This document shows, piece by piece, positions 10,594 to 24,329 of a stretch of DNA of 64,000 bases. This stretch comes from Malus domestica (Eukaryota; Streptophyta; Magnoliopsida; Rosales; Rosaceae). Positions within the stretch are counted from its first letter, which is position 1. Each line of letters begins with the position of its first letter. Below the pieces are notes generated by a model. The model did no database searches. It was not told the origin of the DNA and saw nothing but the letters and a program-made list of their open reading frames with translations. The DNA is taken from contig NC_091669.1 in assembly GCF_042453785.1 (NCBI RefSeq), positions 8,940,501 to 9,004,500 of the forward strand, given 5' to 3'. Position numbers and translations under genes: made by a program.

Positions 10594-12581
10594 TCAGGGA
10601 TTTTTTCTGAAAGGATGGCGTTCATTTGGCATCAAATCATGCATTTTCGAGTACAACAGCAACTGAGAAGGGTCACTACCACCGCCACCACTGTTCTGGG
10701 ATGCCCGCGAACTCTCTTGCAGTTTCATCTTCTCAAAAAGATACTGCTTTTCAGCCTCGGCTTCACTCAACCGTTGCTTTAAGTAACTGTTGGCATATTC
10801 TTCCTCTGATTTATCTGACTTGGCAAGAGCGATCCTCTGAAGCCTGTCAGCCTCTCGTTTTGCCTCATTGGCCTTGAGTTGGAACATATCAGCCTCTGCA
10901 TGTTTGAGCCGCACAATTTTCTCCAGCTCTTCAATTTGACTCTTCTTTTTTTGCCTCTCAAGCTTTAGCTCTTGAACTTCCCTGGCCTTGTCCTGGAGTT
11001 CCCTGTCACAAGCCTCAACAGCCATTCGGGATTTCTTATACATTCTCATCTTCTCATCAGCCACCATTTCCATCTTCCTTATGGCCTCCTGCACCACTTC
11101 AGCGATTTGATTACAAGCCTCTTGTGGTGCTATTAGCCGTCCACTTTCCCCGTTTTCCAGGCTCTTTGGAGAGTCTCCCTCAAGCTCTTCATAAAAAAAA
11201 ATAAATAAAAAATAAACTTCAAATCAGGACGATATAGATTAAAAGATAAAATAAAAGTACGACAGCAAAGTATGCAGATACTGCAACATAAACTAAAATT
11301 CCACAAAAATTCGTCCTATTGTTGGAGTGGAATACTATTCCACAAGACTTGACAGTACCACAATACATCTTTTCCCTAAGAAGCATACTGAATTTGACAC
11401 CACGCGGAAAATAAAATAAAATAAAATGCTTCAAACAATTATGTACCTTGGAAAAACATCAATATTGCTCTGCAGGCTGCTGTTGACTCTGCAAGTCCAC
11501 TTTTTATTTTTTCCTTGAGATCCTCACACTTCCAAAAGAGTTTTTGCCCTCGGGTGTCTTTGCTCCCATGAAAAATCCTACTAACAAAATCAAGCTCCCT
11601 TGTCAGAGCCTCCCGATCCCAGGCAGGAGCGCAGTGTTGAAAAACATCTTTGACCCAGCCCAATAGCTCAGATGTTCGACTGCAAGCTCGACACCTGAAA
11701 AGCATTTCGGATAGCCCTGCTCCGCTCTTACCGGAGGCTCCCATGCTTATTAGTCCATCACGTATAGCACAGTCAGTGTGAGTCCAATGTGAACACAAAT
11801 CACAACCAACCCAACGGCAAGTGTTCACTTCAAAATCGAACTTGTTACATATTACACACATGCAAAGATTACAGAAACCATTTCTTTTCGTACATATCTC
11901 ACAGGTACAATCATCAGCAGGAATCTGGTTTTGGCATGCTATATTTCTGCATCTCTTGTACATGAAAACTTCAATTAAGGAAGTTTGAGAGAGACTGATA
12001 TTTGGATGCAAGAATGCCAGAATCCCAGTATTTATTGCAACAAGGATTTCAAGCTGCACTCTGTGTGCTCTGATCAATGTCTTAGCTGTTAAGTCTGCTC
12101 TACTCTGAACAAGTTTCTGCAATACAAAAAATTCTTCTCTCTGCTGCGAACCACCATTTCCATCGAGGATGACTCGGAGGTTGTTCTTCAATTCTTCGTG
12201 AAACTCATCAGGTAGGTGATGCATCTTTTCAGTGATTATATCAACTCGCTCTCTTGCTATATCTCGAAGAGATATCTTATCAGCACTGGAAACACGGCGA
12301 ATAACTGATTGTTCAGGGCAATCATTTTCTGCTTTCCCATTTTCCATCTTCTTTGCCATTATGGCATCAGCAGTAGGCCAGGTTTCTCGAGAACTGGCAC
12401 TCTCGGTAGGGGACTCACGTCTGTGATCAGAATTTGATCTGGGTTCTTCTGGGGAAAGCCGAGGATCTGAAGATACAAGGGACAGTGAGGTTTGTAGTCC
12501 CCCTGCTCGTGGTTGCTGACGTGGAGGAAGCATTCTTGACGAAGGCTGTTGGTGTATATTGGTACCAGATGATGTACCCAT
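10594..12581 (-). CDS. OBE1: OBERON-type PHD-finger protein (OBE1/OBE2-like)
   Basis: There are two coding exons, 12581-11447 and 11186-10594. The donor reads CCAAG|GTAC and the acceptor GAAG|AGCTT. They join in phase to 576 codons, giving 575 residues, close to the 560-570 of Arabidopsis OBE1/OBE2. The N-terminus starts MGTSSGTN and is Ser/Pro/Gln-rich. A helical region (about 100-200) leads to a Cys-rich Oberon PHD finger (about 211-300) with paired Cys residues and the segment CDLCSHWTHTDCA. The C-terminal exon is a long Lys/Glu-rich coiled coil (about 415-540) followed by a Gly/Ser tail. OBERON proteins are nuclear and bind modified histone H3. In Arabidopsis they act redundantly in embryonic root and shoot meristem establishment. 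OBE1 and OBE2 cannot be separated here. Confidence 0.93.
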
Positions 12582-12598
12582 CCACCAGTTCCCCCTTA

Positions 12599-13750
12599 TC
12601 TGCGACTATGGCAAAAGAAGTACCACCATCACCATCAGTATTCAGTACCATAAAACTTATAATCTTTTGAAAAATATCATGACAAACGCATCTTCTGATA
12701 TCTGACGAGAGAAATGTGCAGAAGCAAAAAAGATAATCTCCATAACAACCAAATAGAGAGAGGTTCAATTTCTTTAAAAGTAACTTGTCACAAGAAGGTT
12801 TCTTGTTGTTGCAAAGATGCAACACGCATTCAGCACCACCAAAAGAAAAACACATGTGCATGCACACATAAACAATTACAAATATCTGTAAGAACGCATT
12901 TTCAACTACATGAAACTCGATTAGCTTATTGTGATTAGGCAAGCTGCTGCGATAAGCATATCATCTAGTTTCTACGGCATCGATTAAGTAAAGTTATTAA
13001 TAATATAAACTTCTCACGAGACATTATAATTACTATTCCTATTCCGATTCAGCTAGTATCGAAGCAAAGTGATTCCGAAGAATTATTCATCACAAAAGAA
13101 CTAGTTTTTACTGAAATTGAACAAAGTAACACAGCGAATTTAAACTTGCTTCTGCCCCTAACATTATCAATCTTAAGCTAATTTCAACTTTCAAGCAGGG
13201 CTACAGTAAAAAAAAAAAAAAAAAAAGTCTCCAATTCCCAAATTTTCGAAATGAAACAACTTTCAAGCCACAAGAACATTTCACAAACACACAACAAAAA
13301 AGGCAGACCTTTACCAATTCCCACACAACATAAATCCCCAAATTTATTTACTTTTCACAGATAAAACCTTCTTTTCCATTGAATCTGCTTCCGCTGGTGA
13401 TTAATTTAATACAAATCAACGACTCACACAGCACAGAGAGAGAATTACAGCAACAAAGAGTAAAATTAAAAGGCTAAGCAGTAAATTCAAAGGCCAGGGA
13501 ACCGATCCCAATTCGAGTACTTGCCTCGGTCCAGTGCTGGGGGTTTTGCTAAATTACTAGATCAATAGCAGCGAAATGAATGCAACTAAAAGAATTTTCT
13601 TTCATTTTCTACCGTATTTTCCCGGCGACCAAACAGACGAAATAGGGGGGGAGAGGGGGAGAGAGAGAGAGAGAGAGCTGACCAGACGAAGCCGGAGAGA
13701 AGATTCAGCTGCCCAGTAGAGAGGACAAAGACCAGCGACGCGGAGAGACA
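12599..13750 (-). other. 5' leader intron and noncoding first exon of the OBERON gene
   Basis: An acceptor TAGTCGCAG ends at 12600, just before the coding exon. A donor is present at 13520-13519 (GGCAA|GTACTC). This predicts a ~920-bp leader intron and a noncoding first exon of about 13521-13750. Open frames inside the intron are not supported as genes. The exon contains a (GA)n run at about 13659-13677, typical of plant 5' leaders. Confidence 0.55.
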
Positions 13751-14987
13751 GATTTGGGGAAGTTATTTATTCATCTCCTGTAAGGCGTTGTTTTCCGATT
13801 GTACCCTTGGGACGCGCAATGGAGCTTTTTCACCCGGACAGCAGGGTCAAGACTTTCAACGTCGTGTATTCTCGAGGTTAAAATGGTCATTTGAAGATTG
13901 GGATGCTTGACTTTTGCACATAGCCTATATATATGGAATAAAATATAAAATTTAGGTGAAGATAAATATATGTAACGTGGTCTCTAGAGGCATTTCCCTT
14001 CTCCATATCTTAGTCAATCAAATTACAAATTAATTAGTGCTAATTAGTAAGTTAATATGACGATAACTATTATGTTTTGAAAAAAAAACTATTATGCCTC
14101 TCTAAATTTATCTATACTGAAAATATCATTATTTATGAACAATATTTAATCCATTTATTTAGTTGAGTTTTCAAAAATAGTCTTTCAATAATATCTTAGG
14201 CTGGTTTGAATTGTGCTGGAATTAAAAGTTTTTTAAAGAATAAAAGCACTTTTATTTTACCCTTTGGGTAAATGATATTATTTGTTAAAAAAAATACTTT
14301 TATTTCAAAAATATTTGTTTGGCAAAATTTTTAATTGGCAAAATTTTTAAAAGTACTTTGAGTAAAAAGCAAAAACACTTAATATTATATTTTATTTTTA
14401 ACAAACGATATTATCTACACTAAGGGGTAAGAGGTAAACTCAACCTGACAATGAGTTAGCAATAATGTAGTTTAAATTTACCTTTGACGATAATCGAACC
14501 TAAGATCTCTCACTTACAAGTGAACAAAAATATCATTAGAACGTAGTATTAAACAGCAAAAAACACTTAGTATTAACAGCACACATTTGGTTGCTCGGCA
14601 AACAACTACTTATTTGTAAAAGCGATTCATAGAATAACACTTTCAAACTAACCCTTTAAGTTGTTAACACCCGATTTATTAGGTTTACAAAATAAAGAAG
14701 CACAAACTAAACAAGTAATTAGTCAAAATAATCACAAAATTATTAGTAATCCCATAATTAATAACACTCATCTCCATATATCAACACTGCAACCGAAACC
14801 TACAACCGAAATTTTGTAAGAACAAGTAAAACAGGAAAATTGCTTTATGCTCCATTATTTCTTGGTAACAGCCCCATCAAATATTATATCCTAACAATTA
14901 TGTCCACACATTTTATGAACTACACCTCTAAAGACCCTACCCCCACTGAATTTTGTGCATGAGAAAAGGAAACTTGCTTTGTGCTCC
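13751..14987. other. Intergenic region between the OBERON promoter and the HSP90 3' end
   Basis: It includes the putative OBERON promoter just upstream of 13750. A decayed repeat at 14200-14650 carries AAAAGCACTTTTATTTT blocks and, read on the minus strand, a GGTTCGATTAT B-box-like motif near 14500. I see no coding region. Confidence 0.4.
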
Positions 14988-17900
14988 TCATTTCTGGTTG
15001 CCAGCTTCAACGGGCTCAACCACCTCGGCCTCTACCGTCTCGGGGTGGTTGTGTTGGGGTCCTGGGTGCTGTACCTCGGCGTCTAGTATCTCTGGGATGT
15101 GTTGCTGGAGTTCGGGTTGCTGAATTTCGGCAGCAGGTGTGGACCATTTCCCAGAGAGTGCCAGACTCATCATCTCGTAAATCTTTCCACCCAGCTCTGC
15201 TGGATTTTCAGGCTGCATTAACAAGGCGTACAAGGTGAAAGCGTTAGATGCTCAGACATCATCAAACAATGATGCAACGATGCAAATCATCATTTTCAGG
15301 TGTTGGCTACAGTAAATTACTAGAGAATAATAGTTGTGTAGCATCTTGTGTCTCAACCCAACAAATATTTTTGGACCCTTTATAATCCTAAGAGCAGTTT
15401 TAACGAGAGATATAAAGCAAGTACGAATACTCACAGTAAAACCGCTTGATACCAAAGCTGTATTGTACAGAAGATCAATAGCTCTTATAGCATCCTCATC
15501 ATCCGGGTTGGTCTTGCTTGCAGCCTACAAATCAGGGTTAAAAGTGTTATCAAACTTGCTACAACCGTCAAGTATTCAAATGATTGGAACTAGCACTTTC
15601 TTTGTGCAAACATACATTTAAGTTTTTAATGATTGGGTGCTCGGGATTAATCTCGAACACCCTCCTGCCTCTCATATACTCCAGGCTAGAGGTATCACCA
15701 ACAGTTTGTGCCTTCATCAATCTGGATCCAATCAAAAGTTCAGAAGATAACATTTAGGTTCCAATACACGAGTTTCTAAAAATTGTAAATAGCAACACAG
15801 AAGCCTCTTACCTCTCCATGTTGGCAGACCAGCCAAACTTCCCAGAAACAAGAACACAGGGTGACGAGCTAAGACGGTTTGAAATCTGAACACTGGCAAC
15901 TTTGTCACCCAAACGCTTCTTAATCCAATCACATGTTTGGCCATATTCCTGCTTAATCTCCTTTTCTTTTTCCTCATTCTTATCCCCTGCAAAAATGTCA
16001 TTCACACTCAGGTTTTCAGCTAAGTCCTTGGCAAAGGAAACATAAAATCAAAGAAGCACAAAGATTAGCAGCCACCCATCCACAGCAGAACAGAATAGTA
16101 ACATAAAAAGGCTCCAGTGAACTAACCTAAATCGAGATCTTCCTTGCTAATATCAATGAAATTCTTCTCCTTGTATGATTTTAGGTTCTGGATGGCAACC
16201 TCATCAATGGGATCAACTAAGTACAACACCTACAACAATAGAACAACATAAATCATGATGAATCATAAAACAGAATGAAAAAGAACATAATCATATATTA
16301 GCATCAAGTTAATTGAGAGACACTACATACTTCGAGGTCCTTCTCAAGAAGTTTCTCCAGGAATGGTGTATTGCTTGCACTTGTCACGCTGTCGGAAGCA
16401 ACATAATAGATATCCTTCTGCTCAGGTTTCATGTTTTCAAGATATTCATCCAAGCTGATCATCACATCCTCACTTTGGGAAGAGAAAAATCTAAGCAACG
16501 GAGCAATACGCTTATGATTTTCCCGATCTTCAATGCAACCCAGTTTCAAGTGCTTGCCAAAATTTTCCCAGAACTTTTCATAATCCTGCAACAAACAAAA
16601 AAGCGTATGTTTAAAGATTATTATGGGAATATATCATTCTCTACCCACAAGCAAGCAGATGGCTGGCAAAGATCAGGATTCACAGTCGTAGCTACAGGTA
16701 ACGTAAAAGAAAGGAGACATGCAAGAGGAGGTAATTGCCAAGATGCTGAAATTTGAACTATATTTCTACAAGAAGGTAAATATACAAAAAAATGGATGAT
16801 AAGAAAACAGAACCAAAATCATACTTCTCTGTTCTCACTCATGGATATTCCAAGGATCATGTCAAATGCCTTCCGAACCAAGCGCTTCCTCATAATCCGT
16901 ACCTTCAAGTAGATCACAAAAATAATAGTCTGTTAATTAAACTAACTAGAACTAAAGGTTAGAAAGATAGTCAGGTGGATGTACTTACAATACGACTCTC
17001 CTGAAGAATTTCACGTGAGACATTGAGTGGAAGATCATTTGAGTCCACAACACCTTTGACGAAGCTTAAATATCGTGGGAACTGCTCAGGCCAATGTAAA
17101 AACAATTAGAACCATTAAGCTTACATTTAAGAGAACCATGCATTACTATGTAGTAGAAACATCTTTTGTGTTGTTTACCAGTTCTCCATCAAAGTCATCT
17201 GAAATGAACACCCGTTTCACATAGAGCCTTATATTTTTCGTCTTGGGATTGACTATGTCATCTTTCCCCATAGGAGGGACAGCTGGCACATATAGAATAG
17301 ACCTGAACTCTACTTCACCCTGCAAATAGCAATCTCTTTCAGCTTAAAAGCAAAAGATATAAGAAATGAAGTGTACATAGTCAAATAATGACACATTTTA
17401 TCCTAAGTTCAGGGAACTAATGCCGCATTCTCAATTGCAATTCCATTCTAGGTAATGCCCATTCATTACCCAACTTAATAAGATATCATGATAATTGCCG
17501 CCATACATAAGTATGCAGTTTAAAAAAATTCTACAACAAAAAAGCCATTGTTAAGGAACTTCATTAATTGTTAATTCTACATAACTTTTATCCAACTCAA
17601 GAAGTAAAAATCAAGTGATGATACAAATACAGAAATATGCAGCATTTACTTCAAAATCTACAAGTACAAGAAAACGCATTTGTTGATAAACTTATTTTCT
17701 TACAACGAGGTAATAGTAGTTAATACCTCTGTTGTGAAGTGCGAAGATGCTAGTGGATCCAAGTATTCATTGAAAGTCTTCTTGTAGAACTCATTGTAAT
17801 CCTCTGTATTAACTTCCTTAGGATTGCGAAGCTGTACACATCAATTAAGATGATGTATGAGTTCTCCTGATAAAGTTGCTACCATAAAAAGCAAAGTAAA

Positions 17901-20337
17901 CATCTAAAAAGGAAACTGAGGCTCACCCATATTGGTTGTGTCTCATTAGTGAGATCCCAATCCCAGTATTTCTCAACAACAGTCTTCGTCTTCTTCTTTT
18001 TCTGTAAAAGTTAATTCAGTCATCGCATCAGTCATGGATAGGAATTTTCACTGATTCTCCTAATATGCAGAATACATTAGTCCAAGATTGATCAAGATAC
18101 TGGATGAGAGAGAAATACCTCGGTTTTCTCATCTTGTTCATCCGTTTTGGATTCAGCTGGATCTTCATCTACCTCAACCTGAATTGAAAGTCTCAATAGT
18201 TTCGGAGAGAATATAACTTACAAAACCTATGACAAAAGTACAATAGAGAAGAACCCTTACCTCTTTAGTGAATCCTTTTTCCTTCCAAGTGTATATAGGA
18301 AAGGAAACAAATTGTGAATAGTTTTTCACAAGCTTTTCAATCCGTTCTGGATGAGCAAAACCTTTGTCATCGCGCTGAAAGTAGGCAGACAGACAAAGAT
18401 TAGCTTGGAGATCAGTGTCTAGTACAAAGAGGTTTAAGAAATCACAAAGCAAGAAAAAATTTACTGACTGACCTTGAGATACAAGGTGATGCGGGTTCCT
18501 CTGGGAATAAGCTTCTCGGGATCATTCTCCTCGTGAATTGTGTAAGAGCTAGCATTCACCTCTCCTTGCCATACATATTGCTTGTCGGACTTTGGGCTCT
18601 TTGTGGAGACAACAATCTGTAACCGATAGGAGACACATAACAATCAAGCAGTACAATAATTTCTATACGCAAGTTTACGATTAAAAAAAGACAAACGGAA
18701 GTTGAATCCACAAAGCATAGGAGGAACTTGGGTAATGGGAGGAATACCCCATCGTTATAGTCAATACCAAACTAAAAGTCGTTTTTCTGGCCAAGAACTT
18801 ACCCGATCTGCAACAAGGAATGCTGAGTAAAAGCCGACCCCAAACTGACCAATCAGATTGGTATCACTGCCAGCATCTTTACTATCCTGATAAAACAAAC
18901 TTGTAAGTATATAAGATAATTCAAAGCAGGATCTTAAATTTAAATATTTTTCAAAGACCTAGTATACCTTCAATGCCTTCAAGAACTTTGAAGTCCCGCT
19001 TTGTGCAATTGTTCCCAGACAGTCAATAAGCTCTTGCCGAGTCATACCGATTCCAGAATCACTGCACACAAAGGAAAAGGCCAAACCATTGATACAATGA
19101 ACAAGAATCATTAGGCACAAGCAAAGACAGAAACAACCAGTATAGCTTACATGATATTGATGATCCCATTGTCTTTATCAGTCTGGATACGGATATCTAG
19201 ATCACCTCCACCCTTCAAAAGCTCAGGCTGTGTGACACTGAGGAAACGGAGCTTGTCCAATGCATCACTTGCATTGCTGCAAAAAAGAACGTATTGTCAG
19301 CATATCAAATGCTAAATAACTTATGACCACCTAGAATCAAACATAAAAACTATTTCTTGAATGCCAAGGTATCTTAAACATAGATTTTCCTCGGTATTTC
19401 TTGGCTCCAACACTCCAATTGCAAGTTTTCTAACTCTTAAACCCAAATGTAAACAAATGGCAATGTTAGCAACACACATCTTATCCATGAATCAATATTA
19501 CATAAAATGATATTAACAAAAGAATACCTGATAAGCTCTCGAAGAAAAACTTCCTTGTTACTGTACAAGCTGTTAACGATGAGGTCCATGAGACGACTGA
19601 CCTGGCATCATGAAGAAAAGCACCACTTAAAAACCAGTTAATCCTCACAATAAAAGCTCAAAACCCCACAGAAGATCACATTACAGTACCTCAGCTTGAT
19701 ACTCGTATGTCTCCGCCGGTGGTGCATCAGAGGCTGCAGCCGTGGACTCATACCGATTGCCGAAATACATGCCATTTTTTAAATTAAACTGTGTTGTGGA
19801 ATTGGTAGGGTTACACTTCCCAGGGACCAACACGGAGTGCCATCTGACTTTCCCATCAGTCTCTCCCACCTGCTCAAATTTTTATATAATCGAAGTAAGC
19901 TCAAACATCCAAAATTAAAAAAATTATTCAATAGAATTACTTCAAAAGTTCAACAAGTAATTGTCTTTATCCAATCGCGAAAACCTTTCGATTGAACACA
20001 ATAAAATTGGCAGCAGCAGAACAAAAAAAAAAAAACCTTGAAATATTAAATTATCAAAAAACAACAATTGAGGATTCCCTGATAACCATTTTGTAATTAA
20101 AGTTAAAAATTAAAGAAAACCCAGTTATAAAAGCAACATTTTCGATCACACACACACATAAAAATTCAGAATTATTTCTCATTTTCTCGAATCTTTAAAA
20201 AATAAACCATGAATTTATGAGAAACCCACCGAGCCGCAGTGGGTAGAAGCGCAAGAGATCGGAGCCGCAGAGTTCCGGTAACGTGCCCCGCCGTGGCGCA
20301 GGATGGCGGAGACGGAGCGTCGTGGGAGCCTGTGCAT
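14988..20337 (-). CDS. HSP90-6: Mitochondrial HSP90 chaperone (HSP90-6 / TRAP1-like)
   Basis: Twenty exons join without a frame break: 20337-20230, 19869-19690, 19601-19528, 19276-19151, 19061-18968, 18886-18803, 18616-18473, 18374-18261, 18178-18119, 18001-17927, 17831-17727, 17319-17179, 17081-16989, 16902-16825, 16585-16331, 16229-16127, 15986-15812, 15721-15616, 15524-15435, 15212-14988. They total 2430 nt, or 809 residues, against about 800 for Arabidopsis HSP90.6. All introns are GT-AG. The Arg-rich acid-free N-terminus ([20 protein letters not shown]) is a mitochondrial presequence. GHKL ATPase motifs are intact: [17 protein letters not shown] with the catalytic Glu, DSGIGMT, and [16 protein letters not shown]. 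The middle domain holds a charged KKKKTK-type linker. The C-terminus ends [12 protein letters not shown], not the cytosolic MEEVD, as expected of the organellar form. The product folds and maintains mitochondrial proteins in an ATP-driven dimer cycle. Confidence 0.96.
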
Positions 20338-20460
20338 ATTGGTTGAGATGGAGAGATGAAGGGGAGAGAGAGAGAGAGTTGGATATCGGACAGAGGAGTT
20401 AGGGTTTAGTAGGGGTTTTCTGATGGAGATAGAGAGAGGTTTGGGAAGCTTCTGGAGATG
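20338..20460 (-). promoter_or_regulatory. HSP90-6 leader and promoter with a possible heat-shock element
   Basis: Upstream of the start codon lies a (GA)n-rich leader (about 20361-20378). At 20445-20452 the palindrome GAAGCTTC gives the inverted nGAAnnTTCn pair of a heat-shock element. The next pentamer in register is imperfect (GGAGA). This is weak evidence for heat regulation, but its placement beside a chaperone gene is suggestive. Confidence 0.35.
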
Positions 20461-20909
20461 AAAGGGGTATTTTGGTAATTTTGATTCGTTGGGTTTTTAG
20501 GCGTAATTGAGTTTGCAGATCAGTTTGGGCCGATCATTTGTGGCGAAGATTTTCGTTAAAATCGAAAAATAAAATAAAAACCCCCCGAGCCAGTTGCTCT
20601 AGAAGTGTTTTGTTTTGTTACTAATATTACGATGTAGTGAAAGTTTTTGGATATACTTTTATAAGTGACGAGTTACTTACTAAAAATGGGCAAAAATACC
20701 AAAAAAAAGGGACCAAACCAAGTTTAGAATAAACAGACCTTAAGCCTCTTGAAAATAGAAAATATAAGAAAAGGAAAGGGTGGACATATGACCAAAACTC
20801 TCTAAAATAAAACCTAAAAGGTAAGAACATGCAAGACAAGTTGTAAACCAAAAAAGGAAAATCCAAAAAAATTAGGTAAAAAGAAAACTACACATCAAGA
20901 AGGAGCTTT
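20461..20909. other. Intergenic sequence between HSP90-6 and the copia relic
   Basis: The sequence is AT-rich and I find no 5' LTR matching the 3' LTR of the element that follows. No gene is seen. Confidence 0.4.
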
Positions 20910-21003
20910 GTGAATAGTGATCCTCTACAGTATCGTAAACAGTGATTGCTACAGTACCGTGAATAGTCTCTGCTACAGTATCATGAATAGTGATGCTACA
21001 GTG
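20910..21003 (+). repeat. ~24-bp tandem repeat at the 5' edge of the copia relic
   Basis: Four degenerate units of the form GTGAATAGTGATxCTCTACAGTATC lie head to tail. They occupy the place where gag would be expected, so they may mark a rearranged or replaced 5' part of the element. Confidence 0.65.
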
Positions 21004-24000
21004 TTCTGGTAAATTGTTTTCATTCCGCTGCGTATCTTTTGTGCCTTTATTGTTTGTGATTTTGTTCAATGACTCAATATAATCATAGTGTTGTTATGCA
21101 TCTTGGTGGAACAAATAAATTGATACTGGGCCCACTGATCATGTAACTAGTGACCCTAGAATGTTTGATGAGTTATGTGACTATGTTCGTGATCTGTATA
21201 TTACTAGTGCAAATAGAGCATCTTCCCCTGTGAAAGGTGAATGCACTATTTCCCTGACTCCAACCTCATCATTGGTCCGTGCTTTACTTGTTCCTAATGT
21301 TAAGTGCAATCTTTTGTCGGTAAGAAAACTTCTTGACACCTTATATTGTTCTGCTCACTTCTACCCTACGTATTGTTATTTTCAAGACATTCAAACTCAG
21401 AAGATAATTGGTCGTGGTAAAATAATAGGGGGTTTGTACATCCTGACTATGAAGGATACTGTTGTTTCCGGTTCAAATACTCATCAAGTTTTAAGTGCTA
21501 AAACGGATGACAGACATCAAATTTGGTTGTGGCATCGACGATTGGGACATCCATCATTCAGTTATATAAAGCATCTATTTCCTTCTTTGTTTCACAGTCA
21601 TGGCTAAGAGTCATCGTGCTTCATTTTCCGTAAGTGATTCTAAAGCTACTTTGTCATTTGATTTGATACATTTTGATGTGTGGGGTCCGGCAAAAGTTAC
21701 TTCTAATGGATTCCGTTAGTTTGTTGCTTTTATTGGTGATTGTACTCGGTTAACTTGAGTGTTCTTGATGAAGAATAAGAGTGATGTTCCGTTACTTCTT
21801 CAAGAATTTTGTACAATGATGTATACTCAGTTTCATACCAAAGTTAAGGTCTTCAGGTTTGATAATGGAGGAGAATATGTAAATCACACTTCGGCATGTT
21901 TTTTTCGTGATCATGGTATTATTCACCAGACAATTACTCTGTTTACACCCCAACAAAATGGTGTGTCCGAACAGAAGAATCTTCAAATAATGGAGGTTGC
22001 TCGCTCCTTGATGTTGGATAAATGTGTTCCTAATCATTTGTGGGGTCATGCTATTTTTGCTGCTGTGTATTTGATCAATCATGTTCCAAGTAGGGTTCTT
22101 GATTTTCAGACACCGCTTGATGTGCTACAAAAACATGTTTATCTTGTTTATGTATCAAAGCTTCCTCCGAAAGTGTTTGGGTGTATTGCATATGTGCATG
22201 TCTACTCTCATCAGCGAAGTAAACTTGATGCATGTGCTCTCCGATGTGTCTTTATTGGGTATGCTAACAATAAAAAATGCTATAAGTGTTATCATCCTCC
22301 GACTCAAAAAACTTATATTACCATGGATGTCACTTTCCACGAGGAAGTTTTGTATTTTGTGAAGCCTTCTTCCGACTCTCCACTTCAGGGCGAGATGGGG
22401 AGTGAAGTGCAGATTCGAAAAGATGGTATGAATGATGTGTTACAGGCAGAATTGAGAACATAACCTATTATGTTGCGTGATACTGATCAGTCGGCTACAG
22501 ATAATGATCGGTCACCTGTCATTCCCGGAACTATTTCTACTGACGACAGATCAGATGTGCCCAACGAGTTGCCTAGTATGTCTGACGAATTACATTCTGA
22601 TGATCGGTTGCCTGCTGCTGATATGTCTAACGAGTTACCTGATGATAATGATTCTTCTAACAGTTTGGTACAAGATAGTGGCATACCTAAGGTAAATTAT
22701 GACGATTCTTCTACTTATCAGTTGCTTCTACGAGCTAATCGTGGAAAACCTAAAGTACAATATGAGCATGATATGCATGCCAAAGCCAAATATCCTATTA
22801 ATAATTATGTGTCTACTCATCGCTTGTCCAAACCATATGCATCTTACATATGTCAGCTGTCTAGTGTATCAATTCCAACAAAAGTGCAATATGCTTTGTC
22901 TGACCCTAAGTGAGTTAATGTCATAATAGTTAAGATGGAAGCTTTGGAAAAGAATTCTACTTGGGATTTAGTTCCTTTACCAAACGGGAAAAAAGTTGTT
23001 GGATGTAGATGGGTGTTTACTATTAAGCACAAAGCAGATAATTCTATTGACCGGTATAAAGCCAGATTAGTTGCCAAGGGTTATACTCAAACCTATGGGA
23101 TGGACTATATCAGGAGACTTTTGCTCATGTTGCCAAACTTAATACTGTGCGTGTTCTTCTGTCCTTAGCAGTAAACCAGGATTGGCCTTTGTTGCAATTT
23201 GATGTTAAGAATGCTTTCCTTCATGGTGATCTTAAGGAGGAAGTTTATATGGATCTCCCACCTGGTATTGGAACATCTCCTGAAAAAGGTGTATGCAAGT
23301 TACGAAAGGTTTTGTATGGTTTGAAACAATTTCCTAGAGCGTGGTTTGAGAGGTTTACAAGTTAAATGAAGAAGTTTGGGTATATCCAGAGTCATTCAGA
23401 TCATACTTTGTTTCTAAAGCGACAAAATGGTAAGCTAACTACATTGATTATTTATGTTGATGACATGATAGTGACTGGTGATGATCAGAAGGAGATACAA
23501 CGCCTTCAAAGTACCTAGCTACTAAATTTGAGATGAAAGAATTGGGTGAATTGAAGTATTTTCTGGGAATCGAGGTTGCACGATCCAAACATGGTATTTT
23601 TCTATCTCAACGGAAGTATGTTCTTGATTTGTTAGTTGAAACATGTATGTTAGATTGCAAACATGTTGATACTCCGATTAAGCAGAATCATCGTCTATGC
23701 TTATTTCCAGATCAAGTTTCTACTCATAAGGAATGGTATTAGAGGCATGTGGGGAGATTAATTTATTTGTCACACATCGCCTTGACATTGCTTATGCAAT
23801 TAGTGTGGTAAGTCAGTTTATGCACTCACGTACTGAAGCTCATATGGATGCAGTAACTCGTATTTTGAGGTACTTAAAGATGACTTCTGGCAGATGCTTG
23901 GTTTTCTCCAAGAATGGTCATTTGAACGTCGAAGGGTATACAGATATAGATTGGGCAGGTTCTATCACTGATCGGTGATCTACATTTGGATACTTTACGT

Positions 24001-24329
24001 TTATGGGTGGTAATTTAGTTACCTGTAGAAGCAAGAAACAAAAAGTGGTGGCTAGGTCAAATGCAGAAGCTGAGTTTCGTGGTATGTCTCATGGTGTATA
24101 TGAGTTGTTATGGTTGAAAAAATTGTTGAGAGATCTTGGGTTTAAACCCAAGGGTGCTATGAAACTTCATTGTGATAACAATGCTGCTATTGAGATTGCT
24201 CATAATCCAGTTCAACATGATCAGGCAAAATATGTGGAGATTGATCGACATTTTGGATGCTGGAATTATTATGTTTCCATTTGTGGGATATGAAGATCAA
24301 CTTGCTGATGTTCTTACTAAGGTTGTGTC

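Noticed and set aside
12427-12942. 171-codon frame on the minus strand over the OBERON gene's leader
   Set aside because: It crosses the acceptor site and the OBERON start in another frame and shows no motif. It is intron sequence.
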